DNA from: Verrucomicrobiota bacterium
Lineage (GTDB): Bacteria > Chlamydiota > Chlamydiia > Chlamydiales > FEN-1388
Length of the DNA: 22,226 nt
Assembly: GCA_018239705.1 (NCBI GenBank)
Contig: JAFEGS010000597.1
Span: forward strand, 1 to 22,226
Reading direction: 5' to 3'
The number at the start of each line of letters is the position of its first letter. The stretch's first letter is position 1. Of the stretch, positions 15,490-22,226 are shown piece by piece. The notes below the pieces were generated by a model. The model was not told the origin of the DNA. It did no database searches and saw nothing but the letters and a program-made list of their open reading frames with translations. The translations under genes were made by a program, and so were the position numbers.

Positions 15490-16104
15490 ATGAGCTTTTC
15501 AGTAGATACCCCTACAGGCTTGACAGTAGATCCAAATGCACGTGAATCTCTCTCCTATCAAACCTGGAATGATCTAGCTAAACAGGCAAAAGAGGCAAGC
15601 GTCCCGTATGTCATGATTACTGTTTGCTATGCGGATAAGCGTATTAGCCTATATGACACGATGCATTTTTTGCGAAGCCAGCAACATGAAGCCACAATCG
15701 ATCCCCTTACCCGGCTACCAATAGTGAAGGTAGAGCACCTGTTTGCAAAAACATTTGAAATAGTACTACACAGTGACGGTAGGGCTGAGCTGATACCCGC
15801 TTCATCTTTTGACTTTCATAAGTTCGATCCCTCGCTCATCGATAATTTGCAGCAGATTTGCCTAGAAGCCAATAACCCGTACGTCAATAACAAAGAGATG
15901 CGCGAACGCGCTGCTCGATACCAGTATACTATTGGAGTAAATCTTCTCCGAATTGCCCAAGAGGGCCGCGAAAACGTAGAGGCCATAATAAATGATGCAG
16001 CGCGATGGTTTTTGTGCTCAGCAATAAGAGGGTGTGCGGCTTCAAGCCAAGCCATTGTTGACCAATTTCCAGTTCTCAAACATATAGACAGCCTTCCCAA
16101 GTAA
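15490..16104 (+). CDS. Hypothetical protein with U-box-like stretch and Sel1-like helices
   Basis: A 204-residue soluble protein without signal peptide. Residues 39-85 (PYVMITVCYADKRISLYD and on through DPLTRLPIVKVEHLF) resemble the second half of a U-box, whose consensus has a helix, then 'DPxTRxPL' and an acidic-hydrophobic end. The first half of the domain is divergent. Residues 141-190 (AARYQYTIGVNLL through DAARWFLCSAIRGCAASSQA) look like a Sel1-type helical repeat. U-boxes are E2-binding domains of ubiquitin ligases, and ubiquitin-related genes are known to be expanded in amoeba-associated chlamydiae, so an effector role is possible. It has its own promoter. It ends 8 bases before the stop of the convergent helicase gene. 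The ORF is solid; the domain calls are tentative. Confidence 0.75.
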   Translation: MSFSVDTPTGLTVDPNARESLSYQTWNDLAKQAKEASVPYVMITVCYADKRISLYDTMHFLRSQQHEATIDPLTRLPIVKVEHLFAKTFEIVLHSDGRAELIPASSFDFHKFDPSLIDNLQQICLEANNPYVNNKEMRERAARYQYTIGVNLLRIAQEGRENVEAIINDAARWFLCSAIRGCAASSQAIVDQFPVLKHIDSLPK

Positions 16105-16112
16105 ACACTCTC

Positions 16113-18275
16113 TTAAAGCAGCGATAGCGGCGCACACTTGGCAACAAGACATCTCGTCTTATTATCCTTCGTAAAGTGGACGTCGTATATAAGACCAAGA
16201 GAGCCATTCTGCGAGGAGACAATTTTTCCAATCCCAAACTGTGGATGGAAGACGGCATCTCCAACCTTCCCGATAAAAGAGGCGCTCTGTTTTGCTGCAG
16301 CAGGAGCCACAGCCTGTGGAGGCTCTTGTGATGCACTACTACTTTGGTAATTTGAAAGCGACGTGAGTAGGTAGAGAGGGATCTCGCTCAAAAACCTACT
16401 TGCACGCATTCTTCTCATAGCGCCCCAAAGGCTTCTATTTTGGGCATAGGAGATGAAAAGATGCTCTTTGGCACGGGTAAGGCCCACATAAAAGAGCCTT
16501 CGCTCCTCTTCTATGAGCTTTTCATCCTTTTTGGAATTGATGTGGGGGAATAGATCCTCTTCAACACCGATCAGAAATGCCACTTGGAACTCAAGCCCCT
16601 TCCCGTTGTGAAGGGTCATTAAGTGAAGACTCTCCTCCTTGTTGTCTGCCTGATCGAGCGAACTTACAAGTGAGATCTCTTCCAGAAACTGCGACAGCGT
16701 CGGTTCCTCAGCGCCCTCTTCCCATTCTGCAGCCTTCACAATCAGCTCCTCTATGTTTTCAAGGCGCTCCTGCTTGGTTGGAGTATCTTCATCGAGCACA
16801 CTCACATAGCGGGTCTGGTAGACGGCCGCACTGACAAGCTCTTTCAGAGAATCCCCATTTGCGAGCGTTTTAAGAAGCATAAAGCTCTTTGCAAAGTCAC
16901 GCCAGCCATCTTTCTGCTTAGCAGTCAAGGTAAAGGGGAGTGTGCCAAATGAGTCGTCCTGGTAGTGCGTGAGCATGAAGTCGAGGATTGAAAGCCCTGA
17001 CACGGCATGAGCCTCCTGCAGCTTTTCGAGCGTCGTCTCCCCAAATCCCCTTTTGGGCAGGTTCACCACTCGTAAAAAGGAGATGAGGTCGTGCGGATTG
17101 TCGATCAGGCGCAGCATGCTTAAAATATCTTTTATCTCTTTTCGCAGATAGAAGGAGATACCGCCTACAATGGTGTAGGGTATTTTGCGGCTTAACAGTT
17201 CATCTTCGAGGACGCGCGACTGGAAATTTGTGCGATAGAAGACGCACATCTTGCCAAAGCCAATACCTTTTTCCTTGGAGTGGCTGAGAATAGTGCGTGC
17301 AACAAAAGAGGCCTCTTCCCGGTCAGAGCGAGCCCCAAAGACGCCTATTTTCTCCCCATCGCCAAGTGCACTCCAAAGCTCTTTTTCGTAGCGGCCGGCA
17401 TTTTTCTTAATAACGGCATTGGCAGCTTTGAGGATCGTCGAGGTGCTGCGGTAGTTCTGCTCGAGCCGGACGATGGCTGCACCCGGAAAGTCATTTTCAA
17501 AACTGAGGATGTTGCGCACGTTTGCACCGCGCCAGGAATAGATCGATTGATCGGGATCGCCTACCACAAAGAGGTTTCGTCTTGTGCCTATCAGGAGCTT
17601 GATAAAGAGGTACTGAGCGCCATTTGTATCCTGATACTCATCGACGAGGAAATGAGACCAGCGGCTTTGGTAGATCTCAAGCACTTGTGGAAATGACTTT
17701 AAAAGCTTTACAGGCAAGTAGAGGAGGTCGTCAAAATCAACCGCATTACAGCTCTTCAGCTTGTCCAGATAGCGCCTATACACCTCAAAGAAGGCTGCCT
17801 TTTCGTCATCTTCTGTGTCAGTACTGAGAAAGGCATTTTTGGCATTGGAGATAAACGATTTGACCGCTTTTAATTCGAGCGCCTTTTCCAGGTTAAGCTC
17901 TCGCATAACCTCCTTGAGCAGTTTTTCGCTATCATCGGCGTCATAAATGGCAAAATCGGAGGTAAAACCGAGGTGTGTGATAGACTCTCGAAGGATTTTT
18001 GCTCCAAGGCTGTGGAAGGTTGAAATGCGAACAGCGTGGGTTGCATATCGCTCCACCCGCTCTTTCATCTCTTTTGCAGCCTTATTGGTGAAAGTCAGCC
18101 CGAGGATTTTGTCTGGGGAGACGCCGGAAGCGATGAGTGCTGCAATGCGAAGGGTGGCCACTTTTGTCTTTCCCGACCCGGCGCCTGCGAGCACCAGCAT
18201 TGGACCCTCATTGTGCCGTACTGCTTGCATCTGCTGTGGATTTAGTGTATCTATTTCTTGTGAAAGATTTTTCAT
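16113..18275 (-). CDS. pcrA: UvrD/PcrA-type superfamily 1 DNA helicase
   Basis: A 3'-5' helicase that unwinds DNA in nucleotide-excision and mismatch repair and strips proteins from DNA. The 720-residue length is typical. Motifs in order: LNPQQMQAV, Walker A AGAGSGKT (30-37), DEYQDTN (motif II), GDPDQSIYSWRGA (motif III), QNYRST (motif IV), TLHNGKGLEF (motif V) and YVGLTRAKEHLF (motif VI). The last 60 residues (VGDAVFHPQFGIGKI and after) form the Tudor-like domain that contacts RNA polymerase in PcrA. This tail and the length favour PcrA; UvrD is an alternative name. The ATG at 18275 is only 21 bases from the divergent muramidase gene. Confidence 0.96.
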   Translation of the reverse strand: MKNLSQEIDTLNPQQMQAVRHNEGPMLVLAGAGSGKTKVATLRIAALIASGVSPDKILGLTFTNKAAKEMKERVERYATHAVRISTFHSLGAKILRESITHLGFTSDFAIYDADDSEKLLKEVMRELNLEKALELKAVKSFISNAKNAFLSTDTEDDEKAAFFEVYRRYLDKLKSCNAVDFDDLLYLPVKLLKSFPQVLEIYQSRWSHFLVDEYQDTNGAQYLFIKLLIGTRRNLFVVGDPDQSIYSWRGANVRNILSFENDFPGAAIVRLEQNYRSTSTILKAANAVIKKNAGRYEKELWSALGDGEKIGVFGARSDREEASFVARTILSHSKEKGIGFGKMCVFYRTNFQSRVLEDELLSRKIPYTIVGGISFYLRKEIKDILSMLRLIDNPHDLISFLRVVNLPKRGFGETTLEKLQEAHAVSGLSILDFMLTHYQDDSFGTLPFTLTAKQKDGWRDFAKSFMLLKTLANGDSLKELVSAAVYQTRYVSVLDEDTPTKQERLENIEELIVKAAEWEEGAEEPTLSQFLEEISLVSSLDQADNKEESLHLMTLHNGKGLEFQVAFLIGVEEDLFPHINSKKDEKLIEEERRLFYVGLTRAKEHLFISYAQNRSLWGAMRRMRASRFLSEIPLYLLTSLSNYQSSSASQEPPQAVAPAAAKQSASFIGKVGDAVFHPQFGIGKIVSSQNGSLGLIYDVHFTKDNKTRCLVAKCAPLSLL

Positions 18276-18296
18276 ATTTGGATAGTTTCAGTTAAG

Positions 18297-19562
18297 GTGA
18301 GAAAAATTGTGAATACTATATACCTTTTGCCCTTTTTCTTCACGCTCCTGCTTTCCACCTTCTCTCTTGCGGCAGAGGCAAAAATAGAGCTTGGCATCGA
18401 CCGCCTCTTTTCTGACCCGTACGCAAAGCTGCTGCAAGGCAAAAAAATTGGCCTCATCACCAACCAGACCGGCGTCAATCGCTCTTTAGAGACCACCATG
18501 CAGCTCTTCATACAGCATCAAAAGCGCTATGGATATGAACTCAAAGCCTTTTTTGCTCCCGAACATGGCATTTTTGGTGAAAGCTATGCCGAAGAATCGA
18601 TCGCCACAATCAAGTCGGTAGGAGGTATACCCATCTACAGCCTTCACGGAGAGACCAGAAGACCGACAAAGGAGATGCTCAAGGCCATCTCTCTTTTGGT
18701 CTTTGATATTCAAGACATTGGATCTCGCACCTACACCTTTGCCAGTACCCTTTTTTACGTTATGGAAGAGGCAGCAAAACAGCACATCCCTGTGCTTGTG
18801 CTTGATCGGCCCAACCCGATCAATGGCATCGTGATCGATGGGCCTATGCTCGAAAAGGAGTTTCGCTCCTTCATCGGCTATGTCAATGTCCCCTACTGCC
18901 ACGGCATGACTATCGGAGAGCTTGCACGTCTCTTTAACGAACAGTATGCCATAAAGTGCGACCTCCACATCGTCCCCATGAAGGGCTGGAAGCGATCGAT
19001 GAGCTTTGAAGAGACAGGACTCACCTGGATTCCTACAAGCCCCAACATCCCAGAGGCCTCTACAGTCTGTTTTTATCCCATTACAGGGCCGGTAGGCGAG
19101 ATAGCACCGGTCTCTATTGGCATTGGCTACACGCTCCCATTCAAAGTGATAGGCGCCCCTTGGATCCAAGCCGATCTCTTTGCGAGTGCGCTCAATCAGT
19201 ACCAACTTCCCGGAGTGATCTTCCACCCAACCCGCTTTAAGCCCTTCGCCGGCCGTTTTGCTAAAAAGAGCTGCCAGGGCGTACTGATAACTATCACTGA
19301 TAGGCAGCGCTTTCTTCCTGTGACCACGCAGTATGCCATCTTAAGCGCGCTCAAAGCGCTCTACCCCAAACAGATGAATGAAGGCATCAAGGCCTTTGAA
19401 GAGAAACAAAATAATTTCTTTAAATCGTGCGGCACGCAAGAAATTTTTAAAATTTTAAAAACAAAAAAAACAGCTTTCGAGGAGCTGAAAACGATCCATT
19501 CAAAAGAACGCGCCGAATTTCTCGTAACAAGAAAAAAATTTATTCTCAGCGACTACCAGTAA
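18297..19562 (+). CDS. namZ: Exported exo-beta-N-acetylmuramidase, NamZ/DUF1343 family
   Basis: The DUF1343 (GH171) family includes NamZ of Bacillus subtilis, which releases MurNAc from the non-reducing end of peptidoglycan fragments. Family signatures are all present: GLITNQTGVNR, FFAPEHGIFGE, FDIQDIGSRTYTF, LDRPNPINGIVIDGPML and YCHGMTIGELA, and the C-terminal half has TRFKPFAGRFAKKSCQGV. A signal peptide (basic MRK, hydrophobic 8-22, cleavage near LAAEA) places it outside the inner membrane. Length, 421 residues, is normal. The start is GTG at 18297, which gives a basic n-region. A GTG at 18309 has the better ribosome binding site (AAGGTGAG, seven bases away) but would lose the positive charges. 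The gene diverges from pcrA with a 21-base gap. Confidence 0.9.
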   Translation: MRKIVNTIYLLPFFFTLLLSTFSLAAEAKIELGIDRLFSDPYAKLLQGKKIGLITNQTGVNRSLETTMQLFIQHQKRYGYELKAFFAPEHGIFGESYAEESIATIKSVGGIPIYSLHGETRRPTKEMLKAISLLVFDIQDIGSRTYTFASTLFYVMEEAAKQHIPVLVLDRPNPINGIVIDGPMLEKEFRSFIGYVNVPYCHGMTIGELARLFNEQYAIKCDLHIVPMKGWKRSMSFEETGLTWIPTSPNIPEASTVCFYPITGPVGEIAPVSIGIGYTLPFKVIGAPWIQADLFASALNQYQLPGVIFHPTRFKPFAGRFAKKSCQGVLITITDRQRFLPVTTQYAILSALKALYPKQMNEGIKAFEEKQNNFFKSCGTQEIFKILKTKKTAFEELKTIHSKERAEFLVTRKKFILSDYQ

Positions 19563-19563
19563 A

Positions 19564-19590
19564 TTGGCACTCTCGAGCTTTTTCTGCTAA
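19564..19590 (+). promoter_or_regulatory. Degenerate CIRCE operator (HrcA site) upstream of groESL
   Basis: TTGGCACTC (19564-19572), exactly nine bases, then TTCTGCTAA (19582-19590). The CIRCE consensus is TTAGCACTC-N9-GAGTGCTAA: the left arm matches 8 of 9 and the right arm 6 of 9. The correct spacing and position before groES support it. HrcA control of groE is known in Chlamydia. Confidence 0.65.
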
Positions 19591-19607
19591 AAACCACTCT
19601 CTCTCGG

Positions 19608-19636
19608 TTGACAGAAAAAGAGACAAACCCTACCAT
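19608..19636 (+). promoter_or_regulatory. Predicted groESL promoter
   Basis: A perfect TTGACA (19608-19613), 17-base spacer and TACCAT (19631-19636, 4 of 6). It lies 17 bases after the CIRCE-like site and 36 bases before the groES ATG. Confidence 0.65.
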
Positions 19637-19672
19637 ATCTTACTTAAACCTAAACTTAAGGACGGTGACGCT

Positions 19673-19966
19673 ATGCCACAACTGAAACCTCTAGGAAATC
19701 GCTTGCTCGTGAAGCGCTCTAAAGTAAAGACCACAAAAGGTGGTATCCTTCTTCCTGATACAGCGCAAGAAAAACCCAAAGAGGGCACTGTTCTCGCTGT
19801 TGGCCCAGGGAAAACAAATGACGCCGGCGAAGTTGAACCTATGTCTGTACGCACAGGCGATGTGGTCCTTTTTGGTGCATACTCAGGCACTGAAGTAAAA
19901 GGCGTCTCAGACGACGAAGAGCTTCTGATTCTCTCAGAAGATGAAGTCCTTGGAATCATCGGATAA
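19673..19966 (+). CDS. groES: Co-chaperonin GroES
   Basis: The 97-residue lid of the GroEL chamber, acting as a heptamer in the cytoplasm. PLGNRLLVKR opens the beta-barrel. The mobile loop that docks on GroEL is KTTKGGILLPDTAQEKP (19-35), and AVGPGKTNDAGEVEP and GDVVLFGAYSGTEV follow as expected. Length is standard. AAGGA (19658-19662) precedes the ATG by 10 bases. The stop is 14 bases before groEL, so the two form an operon under the CIRCE-like site and promoter upstream. Confidence 0.98.
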   Translation: MPQLKPLGNRLLVKRSKVKTTKGGILLPDTAQEKPKEGTVLAVGPGKTNDAGEVEPMSVRTGDVVLFGAYSGTEVKGVSDDEELLILSEDEVLGIIG

Positions 19967-19980
19967 TCGGGAGTATAGAC

Positions 19981-21681
19981 ATGTCAAAATTACTACAATT
20001 TAATGAAGAGGCGCTCAAGTCGCTCTCTCGCGGTGTTAAGACCTTGGCAAAGGCTGTAAAGGTAACACTAGGTCCTAAAGGGCGAAACGTCGTTATCAAT
20101 AAGGGCTTTGGCGCACCTACCTCTACAAAAGATGGTGTCACTGTAGCCAAAGAGATTGCCCTCAAAGATAAAAATGAAAACCTCGGCGCTCAGATTGTAA
20201 AAGAGGCTGCCTCTAAAACGTCTGATGTGGCAGGTGATGGAACAACCACAGCGATCGTCTTGGGTGAAGCCATTTTCCAAGAAGGCCTCAAGAATGTCTC
20301 TGCAGGTGCAAACCCAATGAGCATCAAGCGCGGTATAGAGCTTGCAGTCGAAGCGATGGTCACTGAGCTTGGCAATCTGGCCTCCCCAGTGCAAAGCAGC
20401 GCAGAGATCAAGCAAGTAGCTACTATCTCTGCTAATAACGACCCAGATATTGGGCAGATTATTAGCGAAGCGATGGAGAAGGTGGGTAAAGATGGCGTGA
20501 TCACCGTTGCAGAGTCAAAAGTGATCGACACACACCTCGACGTCGTTGAAGGGATGCAGTTTGACAAGGGATACCTCTCCCCCTACTTCGTCACCAACGC
20601 AGAAACAATGACTGCTGTGCTCGAAAACGCACTCATCTTGATCACTGACAAGAAGATCTCCACGGCAAAAGATCTCGTCCCAATCCTTGAGAAGGTAATG
20701 CAAAAGGGCTCTCGCCCATTTTTGATCATTGCAGAAGATGTAGATGGCGATGCGCTTGCAACACTTGTGGTAAACAAGCTGCAGGCCGGACTTCCTGTCT
20801 GTGCAGTGAAAGCGCCTGGATTTGGCGACCGCCGAAAGGCAATGCTCCAAGACATCGCGATCCTGACCGGAGGCACCCTCATCTCTGAAGAGGTTGGTTT
20901 AAGCTTAGAAGATGTCTCTCTACAGATGCTTGGACAGGCCAAGACAATCAAGATCTCGAAAAATGAGACCACAATCGTCGATGGCGCAGGCAGTGAAAAA
21001 GAGATCCAAGAGCGCGTAAAACTGATCAGAGCGGAAATTGCAAACTGCACCTCTGATTACGAAAAAGAGAAGCTCGAAGAGCGGCTTGCACACCTTGCCG
21101 GCGGCGTTGCCGTCATCAATGTTGGCGCAGCTACCGAGACCGAGTTAAAGGAAAAGAAGGCACGCGTCGAAGATGCGCTCCACGCTACACGAGCTGCTAT
21201 TTTGGGCGGCATCGTCCCAGGCGGCGGCGTTGCTCTTTTGCGAGCAGTGCACTGTCTCGACAAGCTGAAGCTCACAGGAGATGAAGCTATCGGCGTTGCG
21301 ATCATTCGCCAAGCAGCATCAGAGCCTGCCATTGCTATCGCCAATAACTGCGGTAAGATGGGCCAGCTCGTTGCTGAGAAAATCCGCGAAGGGAAAGGCG
21401 CTTTTGGCTACAACGGCTTGACAGACCAGTTTACTGATCTGATCAAAGATGGTGTTATTGACCCAGTGCTCGTCACCAAGACAGCCCTGATCAATGCCGC
21501 GTCCGTTGCCAGCATGCTCCTCACCACCGCAGCCATGATCACCGACAAACCTACCAAGAAAGCAGCTCTTCCTGCCGGAGGCATGGGTGGTATGGGAGGC
21601 ATGGGCGGAATGGGAGGTATGGGCATGGGTGGCATGGGCGGTATGGGTATGGGAGGAATGGGCGGCATGGGCGACTTCTAA
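19981..21681 (+). CDS. groEL: Chaperonin GroEL
   Basis: ATP-driven folding chamber, a double-ring 14-mer. The 566-residue protein has the nucleotide-binding segments VTLGPKGRNVV, KDGVTVAKEI and AGDGTTTAIV, the apical-domain segment APGFGDRRKAML, and PGGGVALLRA and VEDALHATRAA in the equatorial return, so it should be an active ATPase. Chlamydiae often carry additional degenerate groEL copies; the pairing with groES and intact motifs mark this as the main one. The C-terminal tail is unusually long: residues 533-563 consist only of Gly and Met in GGM/GM repeats, ending GDF. E. coli has four GGM units plus a Met. GGGAG lies eight bases before the ATG. Confidence 0.98.
   Translation: MSKLLQFNEEALKSLSRGVKTLAKAVKVTLGPKGRNVVINKGFGAPTSTKDGVTVAKEIALKDKNENLGAQIVKEAASKTSDVAGDGTTTAIVLGEAIFQEGLKNVSAGANPMSIKRGIELAVEAMVTELGNLASPVQSSAEIKQVATISANNDPDIGQIISEAMEKVGKDGVITVAESKVIDTHLDVVEGMQFDKGYLSPYFVTNAETMTAVLENALILITDKKISTAKDLVPILEKVMQKGSRPFLIIAEDVDGDALATLVVNKLQAGLPVCAVKAPGFGDRRKAMLQDIAILTGGTLISEEVGLSLEDVSLQMLGQAKTIKISKNETTIVDGAGSEKEIQERVKLIRAEIANCTSDYEKEKLEERLAHLAGGVAVINVGAATETELKEKKARVEDALHATRAAILGGIVPGGGVALLRAVHCLDKLKLTGDEAIGVAIIRQAASEPAIAIANNCGKMGQLVAEKIREGKGAFGYNGLTDQFTDLIKDGVIDPVLVTKTALINAASVASMLLTTAAMITDKPTKKAALPAGGMGGMGGMGGMGGMGMGGMGGMGMGGMGGMGDF
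21577..21669 (+). repeat. GGM/GM codon repeat at the 3' end of groEL
   Basis: 93 bases encoding a 31-residue Gly-Met tail: five GGM, one GM, two GGM, one GM, two GGM. Glycine codons vary (GGA, GGC, GGT) in no fixed order, so the DNA is an imperfect trinucleotide-based repeat prone to length change. Confidence 0.9.
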
Positions 21682-21701
21682 CCAACCTACATCCACACAG
21701 C

Positions 21702-21723
21702 AGCGCTCTCGCAAGAGAGCGCT
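21702..21723 (+). terminator. Perfect 9-bp hairpin between groEL and the zinc-ribbon gene
   Basis: AGCGCTCTC, loop GCAA (a GNRA-type tetraloop), GAGAGCGCT. It starts 20 bases after the groEL stop. The sequence after it (AACTTT) has no U-run, so it may be a weak terminator, a processing stop protecting the groESL mRNA 3' end, or an attenuator for the downstream gene. Confidence 0.6.
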
Positions 21724-21744
21724 AACTTTCAAGGAAATTATTCG

Positions 21745-21981
21745 ATGCCCACATATGTATACAGGTGCGACGCCTGCAAAAAAACGCAAGAGATCAAGCA
21801 AAAAATGAGCGATCCGGTGCTCACGAGCTGTCCACTTTGCCAAAAAGAGGGCTTCAAGCGCGTGCTGCCCAGCGACGTTTCCATTCAGTTCAAGGGATCT
21901 GGGTTTTATATCAACGACTATGGCAAAACAGACTCTTCAGATTCTGGCTGTAGCCACGGCGGCTGCGGCAAGTGCCAGTAA
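21745..21981 (+). CDS. FmdB-type zinc-ribbon protein
   Basis: A 78-residue protein with the start typical of the FmdB/CxxC_CxxC_SSSS regulatory family: MPTYVYRCDACKKTQEIKQK, then CPLCQKEGFKRV, giving two CxxC knuckles (8/11 and 29/32) for one zinc. GSGFYINDYGK is also characteristic. The tail GCSHGGCGKCQ is rich in Cys, His and Gly and may bind a second metal. Members are small and of unclear role, often described as putative regulatory proteins. AAGGA lies nine bases before the ATG. It follows groEL by 63 bases across a hairpin and may be read through from groESL. Confidence 0.88.
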   Translation: MPTYVYRCDACKKTQEIKQKMSDPVLTSCPLCQKEGFKRVLPSDVSIQFKGSGFYINDYGKTDSSDSGCSHGGCGKCQ

Positions 21982-22075
21982 CATCTATTAAATGAAAATT
22001 GATCGTCAATACCCCTAAAAAGCATACGCATCAGGCTAAGCTACCTTAAGTTTCTGATTTTCAACTATTTGATCA

Positions 22076-22226
22076 CGCAAAGCGTTTGGAGTGCGCAGCT
22101 CCTGCTGCGCTTTCCCTAAAAGTTATTGAGAGAGGGCTATAAGTGCCTCTCAGCTAAAAGAAAGGGAATCTTCTGGCTGATTTAGGAAAAGCGCAGCAGG
22201 AGCTGCGCACTCCAAACGCTTCGCGC
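22076..22226. repeat. 151-base inverted repeat with nested palindromes (REP/MITE-like)
   Basis: The arm 22076-22120 is the reverse complement of 22181-22225 with two mismatches over 45 bases. Each arm itself contains a palindrome: GCGCAGC-TCCT-GCTGCGC at 22093-22110, and GCGCAGC-AGGA-GCTGCGC at 22191-22208. The 60-base centre holds a further 6-bp hairpin (GAGAGG at 22130-22135 with CCTCTC at 22146-22151). It lies in non-coding DNA downstream of the zinc-ribbon gene and may continue past the window edge. It has the look of a dispersed REP doublet or miniature inverted-repeat element and could also act as a terminator. No second copy is in this window. Confidence 0.85.

Noticed and set aside
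18486..19226. A 246-codon open frame antisense to the muramidase gene
   Set aside because: The plus-strand protein has all NamZ/DUF1343 motifs and a signal peptide; the antisense translation shows no recognisable pattern.
21319..21843. Open frames antisense to the groEL 3' end, His/Ala- or Pro/Met-rich
   Set aside because: These low-complexity translations are the reverse reading of the GGM repeat.
21998..22010. ATTGA-TCG-TCAAT as a terminator of the zinc-ribbon gene
   Set aside because: The stem is only 5 AT-rich base pairs and no T-run follows.
1..22226. CRISPR arrays, tRNA/rRNA genes, phage genes, insertion sequences or toxin-antitoxin pairs
   Set aside because: No spaced direct repeats, cloverleaf-like sequences, transposase or integrase motifs, or paired small ORFs with such motifs were seen on either strand.

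Overview
The window looks like a chromosomal segment from a member of the Chlamydiae, most likely an amoeba- or arthropod-associated 'environmental' lineage rather than Chlamydiaceae. The reasons are gene content and order. nth, mnmE and psd occur in one neighbourhood and trpS sits directly beside uvrB, as I recall from Chlamydia trachomatis. The thymidylate synthase is the double-length, chlamydial type of ThyX. A groES-groEL pair lies behind a CIRCE-like operator. By eye the base composition is in the high 40s % GC, except for an AT-richer first gene. No phage, insertion sequence, CRISPR array, tRNA or rRNA is visible.

Layout. 1-1371: a 5'-truncated AAA ATPase with a C-terminal nuclease-like domain. 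1368-4072: nth (-), an M29 aminopeptidase (+) and an unrecognised gene (-). 4082-7298: mnmE (-), a small secreted protein (+), psd (+) and a membrane protein (-). 7295-12003: a tightly packed minus-strand operon thyX-trpS-uvrB-membrane protein, with junctions of 0, 1 and 4 bases. 12037-13698: a TPR protein (+). 13672-15273: a minus-strand envelope set of lipoprotein, BamE/SmpA-like protein and HExxH membrane protein. 15490-16104: a small protein with a U-box-like stretch (+). 16113-18275: a PcrA/UvrD helicase (-). 18297-19562: an exported NamZ/DUF1343 muramidase (+). 19673-21981: groES, groEL and an FmdB-type zinc ribbon (+). 21982-22226: non-coding, ending in a 151-base inverted repeat with nested palindromes.

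How the genes fit together. Most are housekeeping: base-excision repair (nth), nucleotide-excision repair (uvrB) and helicase repair (pcrA), tRNA modification and charging (mnmE, trpS), dTMP supply (thyX), phosphatidylethanolamine synthesis (psd), protein folding (groESL) and peptide turnover (M29). The less ordinary parts are two proteins that may share a divergent U-box-like module joined to TPR or Sel1-like helices, the lipoprotein/BamE-like/HExxH cluster, the muramidase, the split active-site motifs of the fused ThyX, and the terminal palindromic repeat. Genes are very closely packed: four of five convergent pairs overlap and the fifth is separated by 8 bases. I found no clear-cut undescribed multi-gene system. 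The best candidates are the envelope cluster, the U-box-like proteins and the palindromic repeat.
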